Shown here piece after piece: positions 1-18,112 of a stretch of 64,000 nucleotides of DNA (position 1 is the first letter of the stretch; each line of letters begins with the position of its first letter). A program made the translations under genes and the position numbers. The notes under the pieces were generated by a model. It was not told where the DNA came from. It saw nothing but the letters and a program-made list of their open reading frames with translations, and did no database searches. The DNA comes from Phragmites australis. Lineage: Eukaryota; Streptophyta; Magnoliopsida; Poales; Poaceae. The stretch is taken from assembly GCF_958298935.1 (NCBI RefSeq), contig NC_084921.1, forward strand, positions 34,536,001 to 34,600,000, given 5' to 3'.

Positions 1-39
1 GAATTCGTCCAATACTACGTCGGGCCTTCACAGCAGCAA

Positions 40-240
40 CTACCTCAACTCCACAGGCCTCTCCCGCAACCGCAACCACTAGAACCGCCATTTTAGCATC
101 ATCTTCCTCGATAACCCCCTTGGGTCTGGCTTCAGCGCACCGGCGTATGACGCCAACATCCCCAGGCACGAGCCCACCATCGCCGTGCATCTCCTCGCGG
201 GTCTCAAGTCGTTCATGGCGCTCGACACCTTGCAAGACTT
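40..240 (+). pseudogene. Serine carboxypeptidase-like fragment (SCPL50-type)
   Basis: Frame 2 translates to a short stretch containing IIFLDNPLGSGFSAPA at about 98-145, followed by an IP..EPT..HLLAGLKSFMALD segment. This is the conserved block upstream of the catalytic serine in plant serine carboxypeptidase-like proteins, closest to the SCPL50/51 clade. The expected GESYAG serine motif would lie further on and is absent: similarity stops near 240, about 90 bases before a retrotransposon LTR. An in-frame TAG at about 80 replaces what is usually a Trp in this family. No start codon or later catalytic Asp/His region is present, so this is a dead fragment. The family call rests on motif recognition of about 50 residues. 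The rest of the gene may lie left of the window or have been lost. Confidence 0.55.
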
Positions 241-330
241 TGTTGTGTTCTGTCTCGTGTGCTATAGACTATTCTATTGCTAGGTAAGGAGTGAGTGAAT
301 AAGATCGGAAACCTTGCAAGATTTTTCAGA

Positions 331-1152
331 TGTTGACATGAAAAGATGTTGCGACAAATACTGAGCACCTCGTGTATAATATTCGGCGAGCAGCACCCAT
401 GATACTCTGGTCGTGGTGTTGCGTCATCGGACCTTCATCATCACCCACACTCGGGAGGAACCCCGTCGGAGCGCGGATGACCGATGGCTTATTCTTAGTC
501 GTTAAGATCAAGAACAGGTACAAATGTAGATTGGAAAAGGAGAAAGGGACTATAGGAACTAGATAAATAGATAAAAATGGAAGGTAATTAAATTATATTT
601 GATCGATTGGATTCATCCTTCTCAATCGTCCATAACCCTCTCATATTTAAAGGGCGGTAAATCTTAGCCGTATAAGATCAGGACTTCTAATTCAAACCGA
701 ACAAGACTTATAGATATGATTCGGGCATACCTTCTGATCTCCAAACTTTCTATGACTAACATATATTTCCTACTCAACCATGTAAACTCCCATATATTTG
801 TCCGAGTATCCTTTATTGCAGTTCGGCCTTCTTGGATTCGACTACATGCTTGACTCGAACATCTGCTCGCGTACTAACTTCTCAGTTTGACTACCTGCTT
901 AGAAACCAATTGCTCGATGTACCTATGTGCTCGAATCCGTCCAATTCTTCCACCTGTTCAGAGACCAACTGCTGAAACTCACCGTTGTTCAGAGATTACT
1001 ATGGTCGGTGATCGCCTGGTCATGGTCATTGGTCGTGGTCACTAGTCGCTGGTCGTGGTCACCTCCCACGTATTCGACTAGGTCCAACAATATCACATTA
1101 AGTCGATCATAATTATAATGACCACTATAGATGTCAAATCTTGCCATCAACA
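331..1152 (-). repeat. LTR of the gypsy element (3' LTR in element orientation)
   Basis: Begins TGTTGACATG and ends CCATCAACA. It aligns along its length with 8528-9354; for example, both share GGAGAAAGGGACTATAGGAA and CTCTCATATTTAAAGGGCGG. Differences are spread throughout, many of them transitions, so the insertion is not recent. The sequence just inside (1153 onward) does not give a clean polypurine tract on the minus strand. Confidence 0.85.
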
Positions 1153-1293
1153 CATGCCCCATGTTTTTGATAAACAGACATGTTTGACACAAAACAATAT
1201 CCTCGGTTGTTTTTCAAGATGATGGTAAGCAAAACATCGGCCATATCTTATCTAAGTACTTTGCCATACACTAGGATAATACTTCTTGAAGTA

Positions 1294-4200
1294 TCATCCG
1301 TTAATAGCTCTATGCAATTTCTCTCCTTGCAAGGTTTCTAACAAATAAGAATTTTCAGGGATGATACTTACAACTAGGTATAGACATTCCCAACTCAGAG
1401 ACCACTTGCCAAGCTTATTGTCCTTTGACCCAACTGGCAGGATAGTCTTCCATACAAGATCTCTAATTTGAAATGATTTTGCTCTTCTTGTTGTAGATTT
1501 GGCTACTCTTAATTTGTCCTTCTCAATTTCCCTCAAGTTTGTGATCTTCCATCCATCACTTATTCAATCATGTCTATCGTTAGATCATAATAATTCACAG
1601 TCGACAGATTATTCTGCTTGACCAACCTCAAAGCACCAAGGTATACTTCAACAAGTAGTACAATTTCTTGTCCATAAAAAGTTCATACGGTGTTACTTTA
1701 GTGGCACCATGTCTAGAGATATGATATGCCCATAAAGGCTCAGATAAAACTTCTTGCCATCTTTTAGGGTGTTCCTCTATTTTTCTCTTGATAAACTTAA
1801 TCAAAACCTTATTACTAGAATCGATCTAACCATTGGCCTGAGTATAATATGGAGATGAATTGAGAAGCTTAACTTTTAATGAATCGGCAAATTCACATAC
1901 CTGATGTGGCATGAATGAGGTACCTTAATCCGTAGTTATAGTTTGCGGAATACTGAATCTATGAACAATATGCTTCAAAATAAAACCAATCATCTCCTTA
2001 TGTGTCATGTTCCTAAGAGGAACAGCTTCAACCCACTTGGTGCACTAATCAGTAGCCACTAAAATAAAGTGATAATCTTTAGATGATGGAGGATGTATTT
2101 GATCAATGAAATTCAAGCCCCATCCTCGTAACGGTCATGGTTTAAGAATACGATGCATCATACCAGCAAGAATTAATTGAATATCACCAAACTTTTGGCA
2201 TGTCTTCCATCCCTTATAATACCTAAAGCAATCATTAAGCATAATAGGTCAATAGAATTCAGCTTTTTTCAATAACCACTTCATATTGCATGCTGATTGA
2301 TGTCTGCCACATATGCCTTCATGTGCTTCTCCCATAGCAAGTGTTGTTTGATCTGAATCCAAACATTTGAGAAGCAAACCATCTAAAACTCGGCGATATA
2401 AATCATCATTCAACAATGCATATTTGAAGGCTTGTCAACAGATTCTTCTATCAACACTTTTGTTTGGATCCTTCAAGTACTAAAGAAGACATAACCAAAC
2501 CTAAGATTCAACCACTTCAACATTTTCTATCACTGAAGAAGACATAACCAAACCTAAGAACTCATGTTCGGCTATACAATGATCAATATTTTCAAGCATC
2601 GGTATTTCAATTATAAAGAATTTACCTCTATCAAGCATCGGTCATTAGCTCTAAAATTATCATATCTAGACACATGACTGACAACAAAATCATCCAAGAC
2701 GATAATGATGTCTAGACATTTGTCAAGATAACTATTTAGTGATTCGTCAAAACATTGATAATTACCGAAAACTTGTTATACAACTAACAATGAATCACAA
2801 AAAACTTATATATTCTTTACATCCATGGAACTCAAAACTTCTAATCCTAACAAGAGAGCTTCATATTCTATTTGGTTATTAGTACAAAAATACTCCAAAC
2901 GATAAGATGTTTCAAAAACAACACCTCTAGGTGAAAAAAAAACAAAACCAATACATTAACCTACCCCGCAAGCTGAACCATCAAAATAAAGCTTCCATGG
3001 TTTAATATAAAAATACAACTTCTAAATCATACTTATCATTAATCCGATGATCAACAATAAAATTAGCCACAATCTGGTCTTCCATAGATTTCAAAGACTC
3101 ATAAGCCAAATCATACTCTATAAGTGCATAAGCCCGTTTGCCAACTCTACTACTTAAAATTGGCCTTAGGAACATGTATTTGACCACATTGGCTTGATAT
3201 ACTACTACGCAAGTAATAGATAGCAAGTAATGCCTCAACTTTGTGCAAGCATAATACAACGATAAGCATAACTTTTCAATAAAGACATACTCCGTCTCCG
3301 CTTCCAAGAGACTTTGGCTCAAGTAGGTGACTACACGCGTACTCCTTGCCATCAATTTTTTGTGTCAAAACAGTACTTAGCACATTCTCTCTCGCAACAA
3401 TGTATAACCGAAAAGGTAATCCAGCTTTAGGTGCCCAAAGCACCGGAGGAGTAGACAAATATTTCTTGATCTCTTCAAATACAAGTTGTTGTTTTGCCCC
3501 CTAAGCAAATTCAGTCTCACTCTTTAACCGAAGTATAGGTGTAAAAGCACTAATCTTTCTAGACAAGTTTGATATAAAAGCACTAACCTTACCGAAGAAC
3601 TTTTGCATATCTCTTTTACATATAGGTGCTTGAACCTTTTGTATGGCCTCTATTTTAGCAGAATCTATCTCTATGCCTCTCTCATTTATTATAAAACCTA
3701 AAAACTTCCTAGTCGACACACCAAAAATACATTTGAATGAATTCATTTTCAAACCATACCGATGCATCCTTTCAAAGGCTAATAGTAAATCAGCTAAATA
3801 AGAATCATCACCATCCGATTTAACAACTATGTCATCAATATACCTCTAATATGATACCAAGCAAATCATGAAAAATCAAATTCATAGTCCTTTGGTAAGT
3901 AGCACCAACATTTCTCAACCCAAATGTCATAATCACCCACTCAAATAAACCAATAAAATTAGGACAACAAAAAGCCGTTTTAGACATATCTTCCTTGGCC
4001 ATAAAAACTTGAATATAACTAGCATTACCTTCAAGAAAACTAATTATTCTATGTCATGAAGCATCATTAATCAACATGTTGGCTATAGGCATAGGATACT
4101 CATCTTTAGGAGTAGCTTTATTCAAATTTCTAAAATCAATGCAAACTCGTAACTTACAACTACTCTTCTTATCAACCAGGATGATATTGGAAATCCAGTC

Positions 4201-5648
4201 CGCATATCTGCATGACCTAATAAATCCAGCTTTCAATAATCGGTCTATCTCTTCTTTAATCCAATCATACATGTTAGCATTAAACCTCCTAGGTGGTTGG
4301 TTATAAGGTCTAAACCCCGCTTTACTGGGCAACCAATGTTCTACCAACTCTCAGTCAAGCCCTTGCATTTCATGATACTCCCAAGCAAAACAATCGATGT
4401 ACTCTTTGAGCAGCTCGATCACTTTAGCCTTGTAATCGGCTCCCATATTTTTGTTTACAAATATCGGCCTTGGTACAATACCATCACCTATATCAACTTC
4501 TTCTAATGGATTAGCCGATAAAAAACATTGACCTAACTTATCTAATTCATCTAAGTCTTCAATGGCTTCACAAATATCATTTTTATGTAAACGATATTGT
4601 TCCATACGCTTTTGTAGCCATTCTAAATTCCTATATCTACTCATTGATACACTGCATCATTTAACCAATTATCGTAAATTGGCTTTACGACCATAGGTAC
4701 AAGACCATCTTTAGAGACACTAAGAAAGTCATAATCCGAAAGATCAAGTCCTGATAAGCACTTGACATTGCCATATCTCCAATCGGCTGAAGCATCGACC
4801 AATGCGACATAGGCCGAAGTATCCGTGGGTACCACTTATACGTTGTTGTCTACCCATTGAATCAAAAATTGATGCAAAGTAGAGAGAACACAACCATTTG
4901 TATGAATCCAATCCCATCCAAGAATAACACTATAATTATCTTGCACCTCGACGACAAAGAAGACAATGCATAATGTTTTGCTTCCAATAGTAAGTTTCAT
5001 GAAAATAACACTTTTGGCCTCATTAGAATCACCCGCGAACCCATTGATCACAAAATTAGTCTTTATCAATTTATCGTCATCTCTGCCAAGCTTCTTGAAA
5101 ATGGAGTATGGCATCAAGTTAACTGCAACTCCTCCATCAACAAGCATTCTCAAAATCGGTTTTCCATTAATATGACCCTTTACAGATAACGGCTTCAAAT
5201 GTTGATCTGCCTCTTTGGGCTTTTCAAAGATAGCCTCTCTCAGTCCTAATTCTAATTGAGCCACTTCACCCTCATCTATAGCACGAAACTCCAAAGGTAA
5301 CATAAAAACTATATTTATATGCATACCTTCGACCGGTGAAGCGTCATTAGTGGGTATCGACGAATCACCATAATTGAGCAGTTCTTCATCTTCCATGTCA
5401 TCTTGTATAGGCATGGGCGCCGGTGTAGAAGCTAGCGTAAGAGCTGATATTGGTATGGTTGTAGTACCTTGCTTTGGCCTCCATATTTGCTTCACATGTT
5501 GCATCGGTTTAACCTCATTAATAGTAGCATCCCATAATATTTCAGTTTGTTGATACATCAATTCTTGTTTGCGCAGCCACTGCAATCTTCTCTTCTTTGT
5601 ATGGGATAAGACTAAGGGGCGCCATCTCGGCTGTAGGTATCTAAACAA
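1294..5648 (-). pseudogene. Gypsy pol remnants: protease, RT, RNase H, integrase
   Basis: Minus-strand domains in order: aspartic protease at 5648-4836, with VDGGVAVNLMPYSIF in place of the usual DTGSS-type active site and ILGWDW near its end; reverse transcriptase at 4347-3501, with FIRSCRYADWISNIILVDKK, LRVCIDFRNLNKATPKDEYP and the catalytic YIDD at about 3845-3830; RNase H at 3460-3100, with VVTYLSQSLLEAETEY; a second RNase H-like domain at about 3000-2650, with LYFDGSA and NNQIEYEALLLGL; and integrase at about 2330-1290, with IKFIKRKIEEHPKRWQEVL and ISRHGATKVTPYEL. Integrase is the most damaged part. Copying and insertion functions are lost because every domain contains stops or frame changes. 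Domain identities come from motifs I know in plant gypsy elements. Confidence 0.85.
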
Positions 5649-8457
5649 TGGCTTGCTGCTACTCGCCTCATGACCATTAGCTTTTGGAGCGACTTGGACA
5701 GCAGTAGGTACATGTTTAGACTTGACTGGATTATTGCTAATGACAATCGGTCCTTCGCAGGCTCTTTGGCAACCACTTTCATTGAACCAATCTCAATAAT
5801 ATCAGCAGCTATGGTCCTCGCTTCATCGTCATTAGGATCTGAAATTTGAGTAGAAACCTCACCCTCCTTGGCTCGGTATACCTTCTTCATAGCTCTAGTA
5901 TGTTGTACATTACTAGATTGATTTATGCCCCTCAATCAGTCATGAATAGGGCGTGATATTCTATCAAACACCGGCCTCCGTGTTGATGTCCATCCCCGAT
6001 AAAAATGAGAAAATTGCATGAGAGAAGGAGGCATCCACATACCGTCATAACCCCACGTTGGGCAAGGAGGAAACAACATAGGAGGGAGTGCCCATAGTAG
6101 TGGCGCCGACTTTCCAAGTGGTGGATAAATGGCAGTAGCACAATCCTTTCATTGTCGATGATGATCACGCGCTTCCTGCCTTGAAGGTGATCCTGGTCAC
6201 TTAAACCCACTTTGTCGACTCTTATGTGCTCGAACGACCTGATCTTTCTCATATTTAAGTAAAAGTTGCTCGAATGTAGGCTTGATCTTCTCAATCTTGC
6301 CATGTCTCTGCGCCTCATTAACCTTCCACTTGCTAACTTCCAAGCTTTTTGGTTTGATCATCCTTGGCTCAGCATTGTGATCATGACCCCCGGTAGCTAA
6401 AGTGTGCACCACTATCTTGATTGATTCTTTACCTTTGGGAGTCTTCTCAAGTAACACTTCTTTTAACAAGCTTTTGTTTTCCCCCAAAGGCTTAGGTCTT
6501 TCTTCACCAACGATTACATTTTTTCCCTCTAGTTGATTCGGCTTGATTTGGCCAAATCAGGATGCTTTTGTCTTGGAAATCGACCATGTTAATCAGGAAC
6601 GATTGTTTGTCTATTTGCATCTCCATAAATTTCAATCGTCCTTCATTAATGGGCAATTGAATCTGTCGACAAAATCCATTGCAATCGTTAGTTGCATGAG
6701 AATAAGAATTATACCATTTGCAATAAGCTCACCTATTTAACTCATCTGGCAGTGGAACTACATGACCATGAGATAACTTAATCTTTTTTTTAGCAAGTAA
6801 TCAAAATTCGATCACACTTTGCTACATCAAGAGTAAATTTAATCTCTTGTTGCCGATTATTTGGAGGTATCGGCGTAAGAGTAGAGCAAACGAATGGTTT
6901 GGACTTAGAGGACCAGGCCCATTTGGCCATAAACACATCAGCATCAGCATCGTCCAAATTTTCAGATTCGTACTTAAGCATGTGAATATTAGGATGATCA
7001 ACTCTTATTTTGTCATTTGACCTCTGAAAATTTCTTAACTCTTTAACTTGGCTCCATTGTACCAAAGCTATTTGTACGACTTGACTAACATCTTGAAAAT
7101 CATAACCATCTAGCTTCTCCTTAAGATGTGACAATAAGCCCGAATAAGCTAATTCGCAAATCTTTTTCAGAAAATGTCAAATTGAAATATCGGTTCTTTG
7201 TATCCCTAAACCTTCTAATATAACCAGCAACATGTTCATTGTATTTCTGCTTAACCAATGTCAAATGCGAAAATCTCCCTTCAGTGTCAGTACTATAAAA
7301 ATATTCATGAAACTTTTCTTCTAATTGAGACTACACAGGTACGGAATTATGAGCAAGAGATGCAAACCATGTAAAAGTAGTCCCAGACAATGACAAAAGA
7401 AATAATCTAATTTTTAAGACATCATTGGAACTGGCTTTACCCACTTGCACAAGAAATTGACCCACATGCTCCCTAGCCATTCTATTATATTCCCCAATGA
7501 ATTTCACAAATCAGGAACTTTGAAACCGTGGGGGTATGTGATTGTATCATAGTGCTCGGGATATGGCTTTTGATATGCATAGGCTTTTCTTCTAACCTCC
7601 ACACCGAATTGTTCTCTTAGCATGGTAGCTACTTGTTCTCACATGATTCAACATAATTGGCCACAGGTCGAGCAGGGTTAGCTATTGGCTCAAGCTATGA
7701 TGTGGGTAAATTCGGCGCGTAGGAAGTAATAGGAGGTGGCGTAGCGAAACATTCTGGAGGTGTCGGCCCATAAGGGATATCTGACCCTTGCGGTGGTATA
7801 GGTAGAGCATTATATGCTATAGGTTGGTAATATGGTGTCTGCACATTAGGATAACTTTCGGCTCTATAAACTTGAGCCAAAGTTGAAGCATGGTGTTTAA
7901 AATATAGTGTTTGATACGAGTTTTGTGTCACATCAGTTTTAATAGCATGAGAAGTGACATGATTAGGTGCAACACTACCCATATAATTTTGGCCATCATG
8001 AGGATTATTCAAGTAAGCATAAGAAGCACTAGGTAATGTATCAATGAATAGCAGAAGGAATTGAAGCATTAGCATTACTAGAAACATGTTTCTTCAAACC
8101 TTGTTCGTCATGTATTTGTAAAACTAAAGGCTGGATTCTCTGAACCAATGCATCCTTAATCATCTTTTGGATATTATTAGCCATAGTCACACTGACAGCT
8201 TGACCGATCATATTAGCAACATCTTCATGTGAGGGATGGGGTTGAGCACTTACAATAATTGGTACCTTAGAGTTTTGGATGGTGGGTGGCAGAGAATTTT
8301 CTTTCTTGAACATGCCTTGCCAAGTGTTTACGTAGCACGAGAGTAGTTGTTGCCGACGTTGCTCCAAGTCGACCTTGATCGCCAGACGCGCTTCTTCTAA
8401 CAACTCATTGTAGGACGCCATGATGATGTTATCTTTGTCAATATCTAAAGTAGACAT
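5612..8457 (-). pseudogene. Gypsy gag and gag-pol spacer remnants
   Basis: Reading the minus strand from about 8420, the open stretch begins MASYNELLEEARLAIK and continues in pieces to about 5612. Around 7560-7140 the frames give YPEHYDTITY, FHEYFYSTDTEGRF and KNRYFNLTFSE, a retrotransposon gag (capsid) domain as in Ty3/gypsy elements. At about 6740-6600 a KWYNSYSHATNDC block followed by INEGRLKF is characteristic of the Tat group. At 6300-6230 KPTFEQLLLKYEKD is another conserved spacer motif. The product would form the particle around element RNA. Several frameshifts and stops separate the blocks, so no full protein can be made. The assignment of gag is firm; exact limits are not. Confidence 0.75.
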
Positions 8458-8527
8458 ATCTAGAGCTTTAGAATTCAGCCAGAGGATAGCCGAAAGTCTT
8501 CGTCCCCAGCGGAGTCGTCAAAAAGTG

Positions 8528-9354
8528 TGTTGACGCGGAAAGATACTGCGTCAAACACTGAACACTCCATGTGCATTATCCGGTTAGCAGCACCCAGGAT
8601 ACCCTGTTAGTGGTGCTGTGGCTGTGTCGTCGGACCTTCGTCGTCACCCACGCTCACGCTCGGAAGGGACCTCATTGGAGTGCGGATGGCCGACGCCTTG
8701 TCCTTAGCCGTCAAGATCAAAAATAGGTAGCAACGTAGATTGAAAAGGAGAAAGGGACTATAGGAACTAGGCAAAATAGATAAAAAATAAAAGGTAATAT
8801 AAATTGTGTTTGATCAATTGAATTCATTCTTCTCAATCGGTCATGACCCTCTCATATTTAAAGGGCGGCTGATCTTAGCCATACAAGATCAGAACTCCTC
8901 GTTCAAACCAAACAAGACTTACAGATATGATTTGGCCATGCCTTCTGATATCTAAACTTCCTATAACTAACATATCTTTCCTAGTCACCAATGTAAAATC
9001 CCATATATTTGTCCGAGTATCCTTTATTGCAATTCGACCTTCTTGAATTCGACTACATGAACGACCCGAATATCTACTCGCGTACTACCTTCTCGATCTG
9101 ACTACATGCTTACAGACTAATTGCTCGATGTACCCATGTGCTTGAATCCGTCCAATTCTTCTATCTGTTCGGAAGCCAACTGCTGAAATTCATCATTGTT
9201 CAGAGATCACCATGGTCGGTGGTCTGATCATGGTCACTGGTCGCCGATCGTGATCACTTGATCGATGGTCACCTATCATATATTCGATCAGATCCAATAA
9301 TATCTCATTAAAATAATTAATAACTATTATATATACTAAATCTTATCATCAACA
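8528..9354 (-). repeat. LTR of the gypsy element (5' LTR in element orientation)
   Basis: Begins TGTTGACGCGG and ends ATCATCAACA, and pairs with 331-1152. Immediately inside, the minus strand reads a TTGACGACTCCGCTGGGG block in the position of a primer binding site. I recognise it as typical of this group but cannot name the tRNA with confidence. Confidence 0.85.
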
Positions 9355-10582
9355 CTATGTTTGCTTGATTTGTCTGAACTGATGTTCACGCGACATTCCT
9401 CTTGACCATAGAAGGACCCACGTAGTAAGTTTCCTTTTTAATAAATCTGTCAAGCTTGGACGTGACGTCAAAATATTGAGTGCAAATTGTACAAGTCAAA
9501 GCATTTAGATTGGCCACAGAAAAGTAATATATTAGATTTATCATATATTTACTATGATTATCAACATACTAGAAAAAAGAAATTGGCATTTAAAGTTGCA
9601 TCTCAAACAATGTAACAAAACCTAAAATAGTATTATGTTAAATTCTTGATCTACAAAATGAAAGATGGGTTGGTGCCATTTATCGAAAAAATGAAGAAAA
9701 AACAAGATCGTGTATGTCTTTGAACAGAGGGAGTATGCGCGCTATATATTTCTGAACCGGGAGGGTATAATTTATAAAATGAAATTGTCCTTTTATACTG
9801 TCGCTGAAGCAATCGTTGATAACGATGCTATGTTCGTATAATCGTATCCGTGACTTTGTGTTGCTTGAAAGCAATAACAATACTCATTACTGAACTAGGC
9901 ATAACAGATGACGCTAGTTGTGTCAAATTGACAGTAATATGAGAACCTGGTATAGGCAGCTCAACCGAAACAAACGAATGCTCGAGTTTACCTACCGATT
10001 AGTACGACATTGCACCTAATACAGTTCTAGATTAAAGGGTAATATGATTTCGGAACTAGTCCAAGATCAGTCTGCAAACATTCAGAATAAGAAGATCCTG
10101 GCAACGAAATAGCGCATGGCTACTTAAAACCAAGCGAATGTGTGCAATATCTTGTATCTATCTGAAGACATTCTGATGTAGCACATTGATTGATATATAA
10201 GAAAAATCTCTATACAACATTAATACGTTAGTGTTCCTTCCTTTCCCTTCGGTCTCCTCGCTCTGGAAAAGAAATTGGCGCCTAAATTGCTCAGATTACA
10301 AGCCACTGGACTACCACATAGGGCACACTTCCTAGGCACAGGCAGATACAAGCTGATGGCCAAAACTGAACGAAGGTGTCGATGCCCTTCGATAACAATG
10401 GTGTTTCCAGATCAGACACAACCTATGAGCAGCAGGGCACCATAGTCAACCTTGGATTGCTCTGCGCTCTAAACTTCGCGGCATCCAGCCTAGGTTTGAT
10501 CGGCCACTTCATTCTCAATCTTTCGCCACCAGCAGGCAGCAGAGTTCCAGCAACGCATAGAGGATTTGCCATGATTCGGCTA
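9355..10582. other. Intergenic, includes probable 3' UTR of the MAP kinase gene
   Basis: No coding sequence is supported. The portion next to 10583 is presumably the transcribed 3' end of the minus-strand kinase gene, though no clear polyadenylation signal was found. A GAACAGAGGGAGTA string near 9722 resembles one end of a Stowaway-type MITE, but no partner end was found. Confidence 0.5.
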
Positions 10583-15773
<5,191 letters not shown>

Positions 15774-16400
15774 CTCGCCGCTCGCCGGATCTCGCACCAA
15801 ACCTCCCCAAAAAGGCCGCACCTTTTCCCAGCGGCAAGCAGGACCTCAAGCTAGGCCAGGCCTCCTCTGAAACAATCCCCCGAACCGACGGTCAGACACG
15901 CGGCATTGGCACGCGTGGCGCCGCGCCGCCCAGGCCGAAAACCACACACGCCGCAGGGCGCCCCCGCGCGTCGGCGGGCGGATCGGCCAGAGCGGGGAGA
16001 CGGCGAAGGGAGGGCGGAAGGAAACCGCGGGAGACCCTAACCCCAGCGACGCGTCGCGGGGCAGGGCTAGGGCTCCCTCTCTCTCCTCCTCCTCCTCCTC
16101 CTCCTCCTCGTGGTCTGCTCTCGCTTGGGGAACGGGGGAATGAGAGAGAGGAGAGAGAAGAGCGGTGGAGAGAGAGAGAGAGGAAGGAGAGGCGAGGGGC
16201 GGGGAGGTGGTGGCTTGGTGGGCTCTCGTTTTTCTTTTGTTGCCATGAATCTAGGGGTGCTTTGATATTCGCGCGTGGACGGGATTGCCCCCGGTTGGCC
16301 GCCCGTCGTGGACTCGTGGGGTCGCCGGGGTTGGCCGCCGTCCGATCCGCATCATCCCTTTTCGCTGCAAGCGTCTGATCCCATCTAATGCTCACGCAAG
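15774..16400 (-). promoter_or_regulatory. 5' leader and proximal promoter region of the MPK20-like gene
   Basis: GC-rich sequence directly upstream of the kinase ATG. On the plus strand it holds a CTC trinucleotide run (about 16083-16109) and a GA-rich stretch (16141-16195); on the transcribed strand these read GAG and CT repeats, common in grass 5' leaders. No unambiguous TATA box was found, so the transcription start is not placed. Confidence 0.45.
16083..16109. repeat. Trinucleotide microsatellite (CTC)9
   Basis: Nine consecutive CTC units in the inferred 5' leader of the MPK20-like gene; likely length-variable between lines. Confidence 0.85.
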
Positions 16401-18112
16401 GCGTGTTAAATGGTGGGCGGTCAGTAAAAAAGGCCTTAATCTCGACCGGCCAAATTTGTCTCTATTTATGCCTGCTACTCCTGCGATCAGCCAGATTCCG
16501 AGTACAACTCCACTCGCAAGCAGATTAAATTCTGGATTTTGGATAACACCCTGACGATGATATAGGCCTGCATGTACCTAACCCAACGCGAAAACAAACT
16601 CTGGGTGCAAAAGGAGCATCAACGTGACCCAGCCTTCTCCATTTAATCATGTCTCGACTCGTGCCCTGCTGCGCCGTCAGAAGCCCGACACCTGATCAGA
16701 CCAGAGTCCCGTCACCCGTGCGTTTTTCTCGCCGAGCGGTGGCAGCACGGGTAAAAATACCTCCAGCCGGCGCGCAGTGGGGGTACCGGCGTACCGCGGC
16801 TGCGCGAGCTTGATGTGCCCGTGGTCCGGTCGGGTCGGCCTCTTTACCGTTGCAAAATCCAAATTCGAGAGCTTTCAAACCTTCTTTCCTTCCCTCCCTC
16901 CCTTTTCTCGTACTTTTCTTTCCTTGTTTCTTTCTTCCCCTTCGCCTCGTCTTCACTCTCTTGAGTCTCTTCTAGTTCTACATCTCAGCTTTGCCACCCG
17001 CTTTTGAAAAATCAAGCCCCGTTTGTAATATGAAGATAGGAGTGGCAGACAGCCCCCGATATCGAATCCATACCGCGAGAGTCTTGGCGGGCCCGTTTCC
17101 AATTCCTGGCTTCGTATTTGCGCTGCTCGCGTACCATTGGCTTTTCTTAAAGGTGCATCAATCTGCGATGGCGTTAGGCCATGGCATCTGCGTTTTCCAA
17201 TAGGGGTTAGGACGCACTGGCCTTTTTAGCCTGGGTGGGCATTAGGTGGTGAGCATTACGACGGAATTGAGATTTCAACTAATCAATATGCTTTCTAAGC
17301 TGCGTCGTCAAGGCTCGTATGGTGTGTGCGCTAACTTCTTGAAAGAAAATCATCCGCCCTACGACTTTTAAGCATCATGTTAGGATGATTATTGCAGGTA
17401 GATGCATGAGGCTGGGGTAAATTATGGAGAACCGAAGCATATGGATAAATGACTCTAGCATGTTACTTAATTTTGCCTTTAGACTCTACTTGCTTTCAAT
17501 ATAAGCAGGATATATATCCTTTCATCTGGGAAAACATTTTGCTTCCACTCGAAATAAAACTAAATAACAGAGCATAATATGTCAATAGAGATTCAAATCA
17601 GGGAATGGTACGTGAACAGTACAGCACCATTGTGTATCTAGTCTAGAATAGTTTTTTTTTCTAAAATATACTTAGATATGATATTCTACCTAACAAACCG
17701 ATAAAGTTAGTCTCAGTTTATTTATATATCTAACCTAGACAACTGGTATTTTTGGCTCGAAAGAGACCAACTTTTTCTTCTGTCTGTCCCCGGCACAGAA
17801 AAACAGCCAGGTCTACCTAAGAATTTTTTACAGTACCGTCCATTTTTATAGTCAATAAACGAAAGAATAATCCAAATTAATCATGCAGCCCTATGCTAGT
17901 GAGTCAAAATGCATCTGTCACCCGGGGCGAAACTTGAGCACTAAATACCTGAGTGTGTATGTTTAATATTAGGTGGTATATAAGAGGTGAAATTAAAATT
18001 CTAATAACTATATATTTTTTTCATGACATCAGTATACTTGGATGGTCTATTATAGCTTTGATCCTGTCTGTCTCTCCATTAATCAAGCAAGGTAACAGAT
18101 GAAGGCATGTAA
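16401..18112. other. Intergenic, upstream of MPK20-like gene
   Basis: Moderately GC-rich to about 17220, with a long pyrimidine stretch at 16880-16950, then AT-rich. Short open frames exist on both strands but show no recognisable domains or codon bias. Nothing else supported. Confidence 0.5.

Larger units (their letters stand above)
331..9354 (-). mobile_element. Ty3/gypsy LTR retrotransposon, Tat-like lineage, decayed
   Basis: Two direct repeats of about 825 bp, each TGTTGA...TCAACA, flank a 7.4-kb interior whose minus strand reads gag, protease, reverse transcriptase, RNase H, a second RNase H and integrase in that order. The second (archaeal-type) RNase H domain and the gag-to-pol spacer motifs (KPTFEQLL.KY, then a KWYNSYSHATNDC zinc-like motif) point to the Tat group of plant non-chromoviral gypsy elements. 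Every domain is broken by stops and frameshifts, so the element cannot be autonomous. The 5 bases outside the two LTRs (TCAGA at 326-330, CTATG at 9355-9359) do not match, so no target duplication is visible. That could reflect recombination between elements or mutation at an edge. Confidence 0.88.

Noticed and set aside
9715..9780. Stowaway-like end (GAACAGAGGGAGTA) and AACCGGGAGGGTA
   Set aside because: Only one type of end with no paired terminus or TA duplication could be found.
15892..16395. Long GC-rich open frame on the minus strand upstream of the MPK20 ATG
   Set aside because: It is proline/arginine/glycine-rich, overlaps simple repeats and the kinase leader, and shows no domain; open frames are expected in such GC-rich DNA.
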